From contig CM043792.1 in NCBI GenBank assembly GCA_023974075.1, positions 8,365,956-8,429,955 of the forward strand: a DNA stretch of 64,000 nt. The letters run 5' to 3'. The position numbers and the translations under genes are program-made. This document shows, in pieces, positions 26,646 through 39,739 of this stretch. The stretch comes from Chaenocephalus aceratus. Taxonomy: Eukaryota > Chordata > Actinopteri > Perciformes > Channichthyidae. Within the stretch, counting starts at the first letter, position 1; each line of letters starts with the position of its first letter. The notes beneath the pieces are model-generated. The model ran no database searches, was not told the origin of the DNA, and was given only the letters and a program-made list of their open reading frames with translations.

Positions 26646-28113
26646 CTAAAGATGCAGATCAGATACAAAATATAAATAGTAAGGTCAATTAGAAAAGTAG
26701 ATACATACAACTTATTATTCATTATGAATTACATCTTGCCCAGCCTGAATTATCTATTTAATATCCAACTTAGAGTTGTTTATTTATGGACAGGTCAAAT
26801 GAATGATTAAACATGGGTGTATAATTAACAACTAAAAAAGGTAGACTAACTCTAATTGCCTATTTCAAAGCAGAATGTTTTTCAGGGGCAGTTCATTCAT
26901 TAGATCACAAATTAAAATTACATTTGAAGATTCTTTAGATCAGGGGTGTCAAACTCAATTTCATCGTGGGCCTCATTAGCATTATGGTTGCACTCAAAGG
27001 TCCTGTTGTAACTATATAAATACATAATATATATGAAATAATGTATTATATTATTATTGCCTCTGCATTGGATTTGTATTGATAGGGTAATAACTTAATA
27101 ATTAACTACGTCTGAAAGCAGAAGTCGAGGGCAAATAATTGCAAGTCTCTTCAGTGCACATGTCACAAAATGAGATGCATTGTGGGACATGTAGTTTATG
27201 GGCAACATGCTTCTGTGAGATAAGAAGATGGACCTTTATAAATCCCCGTGGGGAAATTCAGTAGTTTAACAGCAACAGGGTAAGATTGAAAAACAGGACA
27301 GCACAGATTCACACGCAATAAAATTAAGGATAAATCAAAGATAAAAAATAAATTAAAATGAACATAAAGATATACTGTAAAGTGGCATGTAACCGTATTA
27401 TATTATTTGCAAGCTCTTGTGGGCCACATAAAATGAAGTCACAGGCCGGATTTGGCCCCGGGGCATTGAGTTTGACACACCTGCTTTAGATGGACTTTGG
27501 TAGTTCATTCTTCAATAGAAAAAGCTGTATAATGGTATGTCAAAGATTACAGCACATTCACAGGAAATGTGAAGGTCATAGGGCTAAATCAACAAATAAT
27601 TTAACACGGGTTTTAATACTTTACATTATTCAACCTTTAAAACTGAAACATATCATTCGGTAGGCTGGGAGCAAACTCAAAGTATAGTTTTCCTATATTG
27701 TAACTGGGGCCCTCTTCATTAATGGAAGCCTAACATTGACCGTTTGGTGTACTGTTATCCAGTAGGAGAAAACTCTTAAACAGCCGTTTAATCCAACGTA
27801 GGAAAGTTCTATAATTTGCACATCATTTTAAATAAAAACGATGTATTAAAGTCAATGTGCAAAAATAACAAATTAAACTATAAAGGAAAAATTATTATAG
27901 TAGAAGTAAGTCTAAAATGTGCCGTTTTTCTAAGGGAGTTTGGTGAATATGTCACCGTATGGCAACGTTTACCGTAGCTACTAGCTACATTGAATTTATC
28001 GACATTTAATTGTCATTTCACATAATTTTAAGGATAACACATTATTTATGGCATAGCCGTTTTGAAAAAAAAACCATTTAAACTGTTAAAGAAAACAGAA
28101 GAATCGTACTTAC
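26646..28113 (-). other. hsp70 5'UTR intron
   Basis: The donor GTAAGTACG at 28113-28105 and the acceptor ctttag ending at 26646 enclose 1.47 kb. Exon 2 begins 22 bases before the ATG. The intron contains the hAT MITE at 26941-27483 and otherwise A/T-rich DNA. Confidence 0.7.
26941..27483. mobile_element. hAT MITE with 8-bp TSD in the hsp70 intron
   Basis: Begins caggggtgtcaaactcaat and ends attgagtttgacacacctg, an inverted repeat with one mismatch. Flanked by the exact duplication ctttagat (26933-26940 and 27484-27491). Internal sequence includes aatccccgtggggaaatt, a common fish repeat motif, and ggccggatttggcccc. Non-coding, 543 bp. Confidence 0.95.
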
Positions 28114-28197
28114 TTTCGATGAAAGATGAGGATAAGGCGACCAAATAGAAAGACGATGTCACGTAATGCGGCTTCTTACTCGGTATTCTGGATGTCT
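28114..28197 (-). other. hsp70: hsp70 non-coding exon 1 (5'UTR)
   Basis: Lies between a TATA-like box (28230-28224) and a consensus donor. The 5' boundary, about 28197, is set only by the usual TATA-to-start spacing. Confidence 0.55.
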
Positions 28198-28223
28198 CAA
28201 TGCCGGAAACTGCAAATGTCACG

Positions 28224-28332
28224 TATTATACTTTCCTCACTACCTTCTGGTCCTTTCTCGAGCTTTCCGCTTTGGACCAATCACAGAGCTCCGCGTGGGT
28301 GACTTGCGTGATGACGTATGCTTGGAAGGTTC
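28224..28332 (-). promoter_or_regulatory. hsp70: hsp70 promoter: TATA, heat-shock elements, CCAAT
   Basis: At 28245-28267 three TTC triplets stand 10 bases apart (28245, 28255, 28265) with GTC and GAG in the alternate slots: five phased pentamers of a heat-shock element, two imperfect. GAAggTTC at 28325-28332 is a second, shorter element. A CCAAT box lies at 28278-28282 (plus strand) and TATAATA at 28230-28224 (minus strand). The order CCAAT, HSE, TATA, start is typical of inducible hsp70. Confidence 0.7.
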
Positions 28333-29167
28333 TACAAGCGACTTCTGGATGAATGGAGAAACCGCGAGAACCATTTATACGTTTTAAAAGCAAATTAAAA
28401 CATGCAGTCTAAATAAAAATAATCCCAGTTACCCAGACCAACCGAATGTACCCAGTAAAAACGGAAACGTGTGTAGACTAACACATATGTAGACACAATT
28501 TACAAATCATAATTTTAACGCTTGTTTCATAATATTGTGTTTAAATTTAAGGTGTAGGAAATTAAAGAAATACATGGGTGGTATAGACACCTACAATTGG
28601 TAAGCAAAGCTTTTGTGTATCATCTAGAATTCGTTTTTTTTTTTTAAATATGTGGTTGTTCCCATGTTTTTGTTCTACCAAAGTGCAACGTTTTAGATAT
28701 GCAGTGGCCTTAATCTCTTAGTTTGTTCATTTTTGTATAGAAATATTCACAAACTTTGTATGGACCTTCATTTAAAATAGAGTTGAAGAATTTGAGGTCT
28801 GTGAGTTATTTAACAAAAAGGAAAGGGCAGGATGAGAAATGTATAATGGTTGAATGAATCTGTTTTTGCTCCTCGGATTAGTTTGAGTTAATTACACATA
28901 AATGTTTTTGATTCATTATGTAAATATTAAAGCTGTTAAAACAAGGTTTATTTTCCAAAGTGTCTTTCTCAATATTACCACCAGATGACGCCAAAGGAAG
29001 ACGTTTTCAAATAACTGAACAAGGAAGGAATTCATATGAGACTGTGGCCGTTTCTCAATCGCGAGTAAACTGCTGCACGTCATCGAGTGGCGCCGAAGGA
29101 CTGTTTAAATGCATGGTTAAATCATGGTTTGCGGTCGGATAATCCAAAAATCAGCTCCTAACGTCTA
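28333..29167. other. Region upstream of hsp70
   Basis: No gene recognised. A/T-rich with a T run near 28636. The open frame at 28960-29142 is unsupported. Confidence 0.4.
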
Positions 29168-29375
29168 TGGGCCCTTCTCACTTCGGTTAAAAGGAATCCT
29201 TGCTTCCCTCACTTGCGTCGTTTCCCTGTGACTAGTCCCTCCCACCAGGGAAGCATGGAGAGACGCAAGGAAACCACGAGAAGCAGGGAAATGAGTTTTA
29301 AGAGCAATGGGACGCCCTTTCCTCCGGAACGTCACGTGAAGCGACGTCCGCTGCACAGCTGATCGTCTGACAGCA
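29168..29375. repeat. ~210-bp dispersed repeat, copy 2
   Basis: Same family as 10049-10265, lacking the short gtttgtgatgacact segment found there after cgacgtcc. Confidence 0.85.
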
Positions 29376-30442
29376 GCCAGCTCTGTCCCCGTTATTTCCA
29401 CACACACCCCCGCCTCTGTTAGTACACATTTACTGACACAAACATTTGTATCATCTGTTGTAGGCCCAAATAAATAAAATAAAATAAGAACTCATTCTCA
29501 AAAAAGATATACGCCAAATGTAAATGAACAATAGTTTGATTAATATTGATTAGAGTGCACACTAGAAATAAAATAATTGAGAGAAGAAAAAGAGATATGA
29601 TATCTATCAAAACCCAGTTAGATTAACATTCATTGGATTGCACACTTTGTTTGTGTGGATATGTAGCACATTAACATTTAAATAGCACTTAATGACTGAC
29701 TGAATGGAAATGACAATAAATGAAAATGTAAAACAAAAAAAACGATCATGAAAATGTTTCCAAAAAATGAATAAAATGATTTTTGACCACTTTGTTGTTC
29801 AGATATATCACATATTTGTAACTAAATGATACATTAATTGAAACAAAACATGGTATAGACTGAGGAGTGACTCCCGTGAGGTTCATGTGTTTTCTTCACT
29901 CCGCTGGGAAACTGCTCTCATGTCAAGAAGCATCAGATCAGTGCATGCGCTGCATCGTCCAATCAGTGAGCGATACACAGTAAGGGGGCGGGGCGAGTGT
30001 CTGAGGATTTCATCGAAGGATGGTCTGGTGGTTCCTCCATTATAGCTCCTCCATTATCGCTCCTCGCTCCTCGCTCGTCTGGCAAAAATAAGGCCATTGG
30101 GACGCTACTCAAGATAGCGCAGACAAATCAACTTCCGGTGAGACCGAGACCGAGGAGCGAGGAAATGAAAAATAAGAGAAGTGAAACGCAGCCTAACCCT
30201 ATCGTCTATTCCTTGACCTCTGAGTGAAACGTCACGGGGTTAAGGGATAGTGGATAGGAGAATTTAAACGGATTTAGGAGAAGAGACTGCGGTACTTTAG
30301 AGAATCCGACTGCACTTTCACTATCCGACGTGTTTATGATGCGCCAGCGGACGTCATAAATGTGCGTCTGCTGCTGTGGGGAAACTATGGAAACTACAGT
30401 TTTCTATAGCGGACTACAACATGGATGTTTAATAAGAACGAG
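29376..30442. other. Repeat-derived region without recognised gene
   Basis: Contains GC-richer stretches near 29980-30240 with repeated gctcctcgctcctcgctcg and gaccgagaccgaggagcgag, inverted relative to each other. They look like arms of a degraded palindromic element. No gene seen. Confidence 0.4.
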
Positions 30443-31053
30443 GGACTGCTGTGAACTCATCTAGAGACTCTGCACCGTGCTCTGATGCTGTTGCTTTGCT
30501 TTATGAACGTGGACAACAGAGAAACATATTCTTCATGACCAAAGTTGGAATTGAAAAAAAAAGGAAAGTGAAACTTATGCTCGTCACCCTCTCCCTCCGG
30601 TCCACATTAATACAAATGATCCCAATACGTATGATTGTATGAAAAGATCTTAAAATCAATACAGTTTTATTATAAACGTTAGTCCTTAACATCTATCACT
30701 GTGTATATCACCATTCAAACATCTTTTAAAAGTTGAACAAACCCCACAGCTCAGTAAAGACTGAAATGTTGACTTTATTTGATCATTTCAGTAAAAACTA
30801 ACATTCATATTTCTCTTTTTGATTATAATACTGATGAACGTTCAAAACAAAGCACTTTGGCAACTTACCACATACGTTTTAAAATGCTTAATAAGCACCG
30901 TAACTTTCATGATATCATTTCTCGGTCATAATCGGTTGTTTTCCGTGAACGGCCGACAATGCTGCGGCTGCAAGGCATTGTGGGGCAGCATTTTCTCCTC
31001 TCCTTTCGTCAATGGAGGTCCAGTGGTTCCTAAGCTAAAGGAGGTTATAATCA
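30443..31053. repeat. Dispersed repeat, copy 1 (LINE-free)
   Basis: Closely matches 47911-49384 once the LINE at 48000-48876 is removed. Shared blocks include ctctgcaccgtgctctgatg, ctttggcaacttaccac and ggcattgtggggcagcattt. Superfamily not identified. Confidence 0.85.
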
Positions 31054-31060
31054 GGGGTGC

Positions 31061-33782
31061 CAACCCAGTCTCATAAAAAAACGTGTAATAACTACGTTGG
31101 TCCACAACGTAGGACGTAATATTTCTACGAAAACGCCTCTGAAATTGTAAAATGCCTACGTTTTTTTTCACCATTCATTCCAATGGCTGCGTCTATGTCA
31201 CGTGATCTTCACATTTCTCCCTGCAGAAAAAAAAAACATGGCCGACATTCGTTTTATTCTCGGTGGAAAATGCCTATTTTAAGGTTAGTTTGGCGATTAA
31301 AATGCCTTTTGATGTCATTTGATGCGAGAAATATGAGTTGTTATTTCAGATTATGTGTGCAGTGGATGTACATGATCTTTAGTTTGCTAGTTATTACGAA
31401 GATTACTTCAAGAAATGGTGTCTCTACAACGTTTTCATTGTTACCAAGGTGGTTGCTAGGGACGCTGCTATCGATATTATTTCTGTTATGTTGGGTAAAA
31501 TGGTGTTATCTTTATTGCTACCCCCTTCCCTGTCAATGTATAGTGTTGGTCCACAGTGCAAACGTATTAGTTTAACAAAATCCGCATCTAAAATTGTGGC
31601 ATAGTGTGGTGCCGAGAGATGGGAGTCGGAGGCGGGGTATCAAAGGTACAAGCTAGACTTTTATTTAGCATCTCAAACACATGTAAACAGCTTCATGCCC
31701 GGGAAGCGAAGATCGGCGGAGACAGGAAGTCCGGCTCACTAAAATGTCCGTGCAGAACAATACCCTAACCCATAGATCCGTGGGTGAATAATGTCAATCA
31801 CCACAATAGATACGTTATTTTCCCCTGTGCAATTCTCCATTTACTCAACAATAACACATAATTATCCTTGTGTTTATTTATTTGTTTGATTAATAAACAC
31901 AAGTTGGAGTCCGTCAGGACCGAGGGTCGGAGCAGCTTATTTGCTTTACAGAATATTATACCCTGAAGTAAGTATTCTCTCCGCTTCGCTTGACAAACCC
32001 CGTGATAGTCCTCAAGCTCTGTGATTGGAGAGTGTGCAGAGCGTCGAACAGCACTTGAAATGGATAGAACCACGGCAGACTGTCCAAAACTGGATTTGAA
32101 CAGGTCCACCGCGTGGAAAATTGCTTGTGCCCATAATGGGCAGCATTAATATATACCCACACGAAAGCTAAGGTCAGAAGAGCTTTATTTAACAGCTGGT
32201 CTTATGTTTGTGACCCCTCCTGTTGTTCATTGATGAGCCTGAAACATGCACTTGTCAAGGTTCAGAGGCACATTGTGCAAATATGGCAGTAGCCATCGAT
32301 CATCTTAAGATAAGATATACTTTATTGATCCCAAGTTGGAAACATTTGCGTTACATCAGCATGTGTATAGTTGTAATATGCAGTGGTGTTTATTTGTAAA
32401 TCATTTAGTATAATCACACAAATTCTGTGTTTTATATTTAATAATTCTGTGTTCTTTATTTATTGATTGTTCAATACCTGACAAGGTCGGAGATGAAAAC
32501 ATAACATAGTTAACATTGCTGGAGGTATGCACAAATATTGATAGATGTCTTGTAATGCACTGTTGAGGAACCTGCGACCCAAGTTTTTCATTCATTGCAT
32601 AACTACACCATAGTTGTGTAGGCCTATATGATATGTCAATAAACCTTAGAAAATCTTGAAATCTTGAAAGGGATGTGCAAAATAGTCATTATATACAGTC
32701 TTTAATTAACTATTAGTAGAGAATAACGAGTAATGAATATACTTTATAGGGATTCTATTAATATCTAATAATGAAAATAATGAAATTCAATAACATGCTT
32801 TAACCACTAGGTGTCCCTTTATATCAGCTGTGCACCTTTATGGTGTAAATACAGCCTATCTACCAATTGGATCAAATATAAAAGTCCGCCGAATTAGTGT
32901 TGATACTGCAAGGAGACGCATTGTGTGAAAAGAAATGTAAGATGTTTAATTGTTGATATATTTATGATCCACGTCACGTTTCTAGTGTTGGCGGCAGTTC
33001 CTCATGTTTGTCTAGAAGTCTTCTCATCAGGGCTCTATAAATACCGAACTACGGCAGATATGTAATATTGAATGCAGCCGAACCGTGTATTACAATGCAG
33101 TTATGTGATGACTTTCAAAGAGAAAAGCAAGTACACCACTCGGAATAAAGTGTTTTCGGTCTGTTTCCGGTATTTGTTAATGACGATGTGCTGTGAGATG
33201 TGAGACTGGAATTGTACAGGGGAAAATAACGTTTCTGCACCATTTTAGATGCGGATTTTGTTAAACTAATACGTTTGCGCTGTGGACCAACACTATACTT
33301 TGACGGGAAGGGGGTAGTAGAGAAAAGATAACACCATTAAACAGTTACACAACATAACAGAAATAATATCGATAGCAGCGTCCCTAGCAACCACCTTGGT
33401 AACAATGAAAACGTTGTATAGACACCATTTCCTGAAGTAATCTTCGTAAATAACTAGCAAACTAAAGATCATGTACATCCACTGCACACATAATCTGAAA
33501 TAACAACTCATATTTCTCGCATCAAATGACATCAAAACGCAATTTTAATGGCCAAAGTAACTTTAAATAGGCAATTTTACACCGAGAATAAACGAAGTTC
33601 GGCCATGTTTTTTTTTCTGCAGGGAGAAATGTGAAGATTACGTGACATAGACGCCAGCCATTGGAATGAATGGTGAAAAAAAACGTAGGGATCTTAGAAT
33701 TTCAGAGGCGTTTTCGTAGAAATACTAGTCCTACGTTGTGGACCAACGTAGTTATTACACGTTTTTTTGTGAGACTGGGTTG
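31061..33782. mobile_element. Long-TIR element 1 (2722 bp, 7-bp TSD)
   Basis: Inverted arms at 31061-31594 and 33242-33782 (about 535 bp each). The ends are caacccagtctcat and its complement. Flanked by ggggtgc on both sides (31054-31060 and 33783-33789). The middle (31595-33241) has no substantial ORF. A block at about 32770-33130 recurs in element 2 (35690-36250). A tail-like tatactttattgatcccaag lies near 32318. Long TIRs without a gene suggest a Mutator-like or foldback non-autonomous element. Confidence 0.88.
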
Positions 33783-33814
33783 GGGGTGCACATAACTTTT
33801 TTGCCCTGGTTCTC

Positions 33815-36800
33815 AACAACACGTTCTCACTCCCATCCCGTCACATATTGACGGACGGTCAGGGCCCCTCCCCGTCGCTATATTACGTACAGGGTACCCC
33901 TTGCCCGTCAGGCTTCTACGGGCAGGGCGTCCCATAGACCTTCATAGACCACGTGATCAACAACGATGGCCGACCTTCGTGTTATTCTCGGTGGAAAATG
34001 TCTATTTTAAGGTTCATTGATGTAATTTTATGCGAGTAATGAGTTTTTATTTCTGATTATTTGTGCAGTACATGTACATGATGTTTAGTTTGCTAGTTAT
34101 GACGAAGATTACTTCATGAATGTGTAACACATGGTTGCTAACCGTTTTTTTGGTGGAAATGTGTTTTTTCACAGCAAAGTCACCCTCTGTACTTGGACTT
34201 ATTGGGAGAATCTAAAGGCAAGAACATCCCAAATATTCATTTAGGTCTTTATTTTAGACCTTTAGTGTTGCCGCCTGTGAGGAAAATACATGGGGCTCTG
34301 AGCCTCGTATTTTAAAATCTTTTTTTCCTTCTAATTTGTTATTCTTTTGAAAATAACACACTGTATTTACTCACCAATAACACACAATTATCCTTGCTTT
34401 TATTTATTGGTTTAATTCCATAATCTCGGGCTTTTTTGGCATTCGTCAGGAACTGAATTTCAAAATAAAAATAACCGGAAACAGACGTAGGCCTATAAGG
34501 GACATTTCGAGCATCATTGCGATTGTCAACATTTATGAGTGAGACACTACACTACCCATAATCCCCAGCTATCATTTAGGACTACAGTCCCCATGATTAC
34601 TCTTCAAGGTCTGGGATTGGATGTTGGAGTGGCAGTGCGCCAAGGTTACGCAGAGCGTCAAACAGCTGTTTGAAATGGAACGAAACCACGCCAGACTATC
34701 CAAAACTGGAATGAACGCCCCCCCAGAATTACACACTACAAATTGTGTTTCGCAAAATGTTTCTATGGGACGTCTCTACTGAACGTTTTCGTTTTTCCCA
34801 CAATTAGAAGTTGCCAGTATTAAACACATTGGTGTTATCAAATGTAAAACATATAATTAATAAATGGGTGAAAATCGCTGTCCATAATGCGCAGCATCAA
34901 TATATAGCATTAATATATACCCACATGACAGCTCATTGATACTTTGTAATTCTACTCCACTACAATTCAGAGGTTAACCTGGTATTTTTACTCCACTACA
35001 CTTATTTGAGTTACTTTGCAGATTCTGATTAATGATGTGAAATATAAACAACCCTTAAATCAGACTTTAGTTACGCCTGAGTAAAATTCAGGGAAGGTGA
35101 TTGTCAAGTGCCAACAATCAGGAGAGATATGTGATAGTTGGTGCTTGAGAAGACTAAACATGTATCTGCAATTGACATTAATGGAAACGAGTAATAAAGT
35201 ATATTAATTACTCGTTATTCTCTACTAATAGTTAATTAAAGACTATATATTATGGCTATTTTGCACATCCCTTTCAAGATTTTAAAGGTTTATTGACATA
35301 TCATATACACAACTATGGTGTAGTTATGCAATGAATGAAAAACTTGGGTCACAACAGTGAAGACATCTATCAATATGTGTGTACCTCCACCATTAAACTG
35401 TCATATTCTGCACATTTCTTATTCTATCTACATACATAAGAGTATAATCCATATGTATAATATTAGTTAAAATAAGTGCTTCAACCTAGTTAACATTGCA
35501 GCAAAGCAATATATTAGACGTTAAGTACTTTGTCAGGCTTAATATTTATCTGTAGATAGATACCCCCAAAGTTTTTTCTTATTTAAAAGAAGACCTTAAT
35601 CTGTTATATATTCTATATTTCTATCACAGACCTTCTACTTTCCCCCTATGAAAGTATATGTACTCTTAATATTTTTTTAATCAAATATATAACACATAAA
35701 AACAATAATTCAATAACGTGCTTTAACCACTAGGCGGTGCACACAAGGTACACACAGCCATAATAACTTTGTATTATTAGTGTAGGACACTATGTACAAC
35801 ATCTGAAGATGTGTAGTTTTATTCATGCTTTCACATAATTGTACAGCATATTGCTATACTATTTCAGACTCAGTATTTACATTCTTAAATTCAAAATTCA
35901 ATCAAATTCAAATCAGTAATATCTTTAAAAATTACAAGTCCTTTATATCAGCTGTGCACCGTTATGGTGTAAATATAACCTATCTATGAATTATATCAAA
36001 TGTAAAAGTCAGCCGAATTAGTGTTGATACTGCAAGGAGACGTATTGTGTGAAGAGAAATTGAAGATGTTTTTTAATTGTTGATATATTTATGATCCACG
36101 TCAAGTATTCAGTTTCGGCGGCATTTCTTCAGTTTTTCCAAAGGTCTTCTCATCAGGGCTCTATCAATAAAGAACTACGGTAGATCTGTAATATGTAATG
36201 CAGCCGAACCGTGTATTACAATGCCGTTATGTGATGACTTTTAAAGAGAAAAGCAAGAGCACTCGGAATTAAGTATTATTTTATTCTTTTAAAAATGTTT
36301 TCCGGATTTCATATAATATAAACACCAAATCCCAGCATGCTTTGGGGCTAAAACATCCAATCAGCGTAGCTGAGGATCTTGGGTAATCGCTCGAAATGCC
36401 TACGTCTGTTTCCGGTTATTTTTATTTTGAAATTCAGTTCCTGACGAACGCCAAAAAAGCCAGAGATTATGGAATTAAACCAATAAATAAAAGCAAGGAT
36501 AATTGTGTGTTATTGGTGAGTAAATAACAGTGTGTTATTTTGAGAAGAATAACAAATTAGAAGGAAAAAAAGATTTTAAAAATACGAGGCTCTGAGCCCC
36601 ATGTATTTTCCTCACAGGCGGCAACACTAAAGGTGTAAAATAAAGACCTAAATGAATATTTGGGATGTTCTTGCCTTTAGATTCTCCCAATAAGTCCAAG
36701 TACAGAGGGTGACTTTGCTGTGAAAAAACACATTTCCACCAAAAAAACGTTAGCAACCATGTGTACACATTCATGAAGTAATCTTCGTCATAACTAGCAA

Positions 36801-37160
36801 ACTAAACATCATGTACATGTACTGCACAAATAATCAGAAATAAAAACTCATTACTCGCATGAAATGACATCAAAACGCATTTTAATGGCCAAATGAACCT
36901 TAAAATAGGCATTTTCCACCGAGAATAACACGAAGGTTGGCCATCGTTGTTGATCACGTGGTCTATGAAGGTCTATGGGACGCCCTGCCCGTAGAAGCCT
37001 GACGCCGGTCAAGGGGTCCGCTGTCCGCAATGAAGGTCTATGGGACGCCCTGCCCGTAGAAGCCTGACGGGCAAGGGGTACCCTGTACGTAATATAGCGA
37101 CGGGGAGGGGCCCTGACCGTCCGTCAATATGTGACGGGATGGGAGTGAGAACGTGTTGTT
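33815..37160. mobile_element. Long-TIR element 2 (about 3.35 kb), related to element 1
   Basis: Inverted arms at 33815-34492 and 36398-37160. The ends are aacaacacgttctcac and its complement. The trinucleotide ctc flanks both ends. Both elements share a TIR block with ttctcggtggaaaatg and an interior block with agtgttgatactgcaaggag. The right arm has an extra tandem copy of a stretch containing gaaggtctatgggacgccct (near 36965 and 37031). No coding capacity. Confidence 0.85.
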
Positions 37161-38753
37161 CTCAAAGGAGCACCTGGAGAAGTTGCTTGGTGCTCATCCT
37201 TAAAATGAAATAAACCGTAACTTTTGAGGGGGTCTTGACTTTATTTGCCAGACACACGGCACTGAACACACAGAGGTGAACACAGAACACACATGCAGAG
37301 GTGAACACAAGACAACTGTAGGAGCCAAAATGCTTGTTTTTGCCTTACTTATTATTTGTATTATTATCTTGTATTTCTGTTTGCATCGCCATTCATTCTT
37401 ATTGTTTATCACTTCCGGGAATGGTCACGTGGGTGTGGTTTATTGGTATTTAGTCACCTGTTGGATTCCGGTTGGGAGGATACGATGTAGGAAGAGGGTG
37501 AATTTGCTCCGATACTTTCTGTTGACCGTCAGGTCTGGAGTCGTATATTGTTTGTTTTCGTCTTTATTAAACACCATGGACTACAAATGACTACGGACTC
37601 TTATATGGAACGCGTCACAGCAAAGAGCGCATCTTTTAGCCTCTCAGCAGCTAACTCATAGGGAGTTATTGCCGCTACAGTTAGTCAACAGAAAATGGAT
37701 CGCCGCATCGAAGACGCGACGGAATGGACCGGATCCTAAGCAGACGAAGCCAGGACGTTCGGGATCACGGAGTTGGAACACTGAGACAGTTTCCCCCTCG
37801 GCGAAGTGGAAAGGAAAAGTATGGGCATAGATATGTCTCATAATTATTTGTGTGAACATAAAAATAATTTGTGTGTAAATATGTGATTTGTAAATGTAAA
37901 ACAACATCCACAAATGCATTTAAAAGATTTGCAAACTCACAAATACATTTGCAAGTGTAAACGGATCTGCAAATACGCTAAATATGTTCACAATAAAAAA
38001 AAGATCTGTGAATATCTCTTTAACATTTACAACTTTCGATCAGGCATTTCTGAATCCATTTTGTATTTGTGGACCAAAAATGCGCTTGCGGATCTCAACT
38101 CTCTGTTCACGGATCTCAAATCTCTGTTCGCGGATCGTCTTTTTACACACACGGAATTTTGAGACATATTTTCCGCCGGTCTCGGCTAAAATCTACTCGT
38201 GTCACTCGGTTATTTTCGGAAACCACGTGATGGCCTGCTGATGACTACATTTCCGCATGATTTCAAAATAAGAGCATGATGGTTTGTTTAATGCTCTGTT
38301 TTTGTATTATAATGAACAGCGGAACGTTAGATGCATTCTTCATCACCATCACCCTCATCATCATGTTATAGTGATACAGTTAGTTTGTGTTATTGGTTCA
38401 ATATAGCATATCTCGAGCACTTTCGTTGATGTTGAAGTGCAGGCTATACGCCACTTTCGGGTCCCGGGGGGGAGCAGCTGGCAGCGAAGCAGCCCAGATA
38501 AAACTCTTTCTTCATTGTTTGTTGTGTATTCAGTCAAGCGGGTCAAAGTTACAAAGCACTTCACATCTTATTAATCGGCCTAATTTTACTTTACCAGTGC
38601 AGTAATAAAGTAATCTGTAGAAAAGCACTGTATTTAGGTCAGCCTTCATAGTAAGGCTACATTACATGTTATAATATTCATCGTGTCCTTTCTACTGATA
38701 TATTCCTGTCTATTGCTTTCATTTGTATTTAATGTTATTGTGTTTATACTTGT
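37161..38753. other. Region with LTR-like sequence, no gene
   Basis: Positions about 37404-37640 resemble an LTR on the plus strand (CACGTG near 37425, TATTAAACA near 37565), followed by an ATG-containing GC-rich stretch. The partner LTR is not seen. The rest has no recognisable feature. Confidence 0.35.
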
Positions 38754-38797
38754 TTCCACACATTTCACAATTTGGGATGAATGAAGTATCTATCTAT

Positions 38798-38885
38798 ATA
38801 TGATATCCATCTATCTATATCTGTCTGTCTATCTATCTGTCTGTCTGTCTATCTGTCTGCCTATACCTACCTACGTACCTACCTA
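38798..38885. repeat. Tetranucleotide microsatellite (ctat/ctgt), unit A
   Basis: Runs of ctat, ctgt and ctac units. The same tract recurs at 41608-41695. Confidence 0.9.
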
Positions 38886-39654
38886 CCAACTAGTTGTTTT
38901 GGTTGGAAAGGTTTTGTCATTGTATTGCTCTTTACCAGCACCTGCAGAGTACAGGACTTTACATTGTAAATATTATATCAATCCATTGGTTTCTAGCATA
39001 TATCATTTGCAAGTGTTTAAAACAAATGTGGGATACTGATTTCATAAAAAGAAAGACATTCATGATTGTCATATTTTATTATGTAGGATACAGGACTGGA
39101 ATTATTCTTACTTTTTACTGCACTTCATTTATGCAACAACTTCATTTAATTTTATGATTAGATTGTTTTGCTTGTATCATCCTTTGCAAATACATAGTCA
39201 CACTGCTGGAAACAGGGCTGTTTCTCTGAGAAACGTAGATAATCACTTATGAGAACGGGTGGATAGGTGGGGGCTGATGGTCCAGAGCAGCGGGCGGCGG
39301 CAAGGGCGCAGCCGGCTGCTCACGGGCGCAGGGTGTGGCCGGCGTATAGGCACGGATGAAGCGCCGGTTGCGCAGTGTCAAACGTCCCGAACCGTCAACC
39401 CTGATCCGATACTGGTCGTGGCCTGGCGACTCCACCACGATCCCTGACCTGTCCCATTTGTGGGGGCTCGGGTCTTGCTGGTTCTGGAGGAATACCCTTT
39501 CGCCGAGTGCCAATGAGCAGAGCGGTCTTGAGTGAGTCCCCAGGGACTCGGTGGTACGGGACATACGTGTCCGAAGGGCGTCCTCCTTCGCCGCCCATGC
39601 CTCGCGCCATAGCAGGCGGATGTGCGGGTTCGAGAACTTCTCGATGTGGTTCAC

Positions 39655-39739
39655 GAAGGAGAGCGAGCCACGAAGGAGAGCGAGCCACGAAGGAGAGCGA
39701 GCCACGAAGGAGAGCGAGCCACGAAGGAGAGCGAGCCAC
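39655..39739. repeat. 17-bp tandem repeat, five copies (unit A)
   Basis: Unit gaaggagagcgagccac, five perfect copies in the region just after the integrase core. 17 is not a multiple of 3. Five copies put the downstream codons out of frame. Confidence 0.97.
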
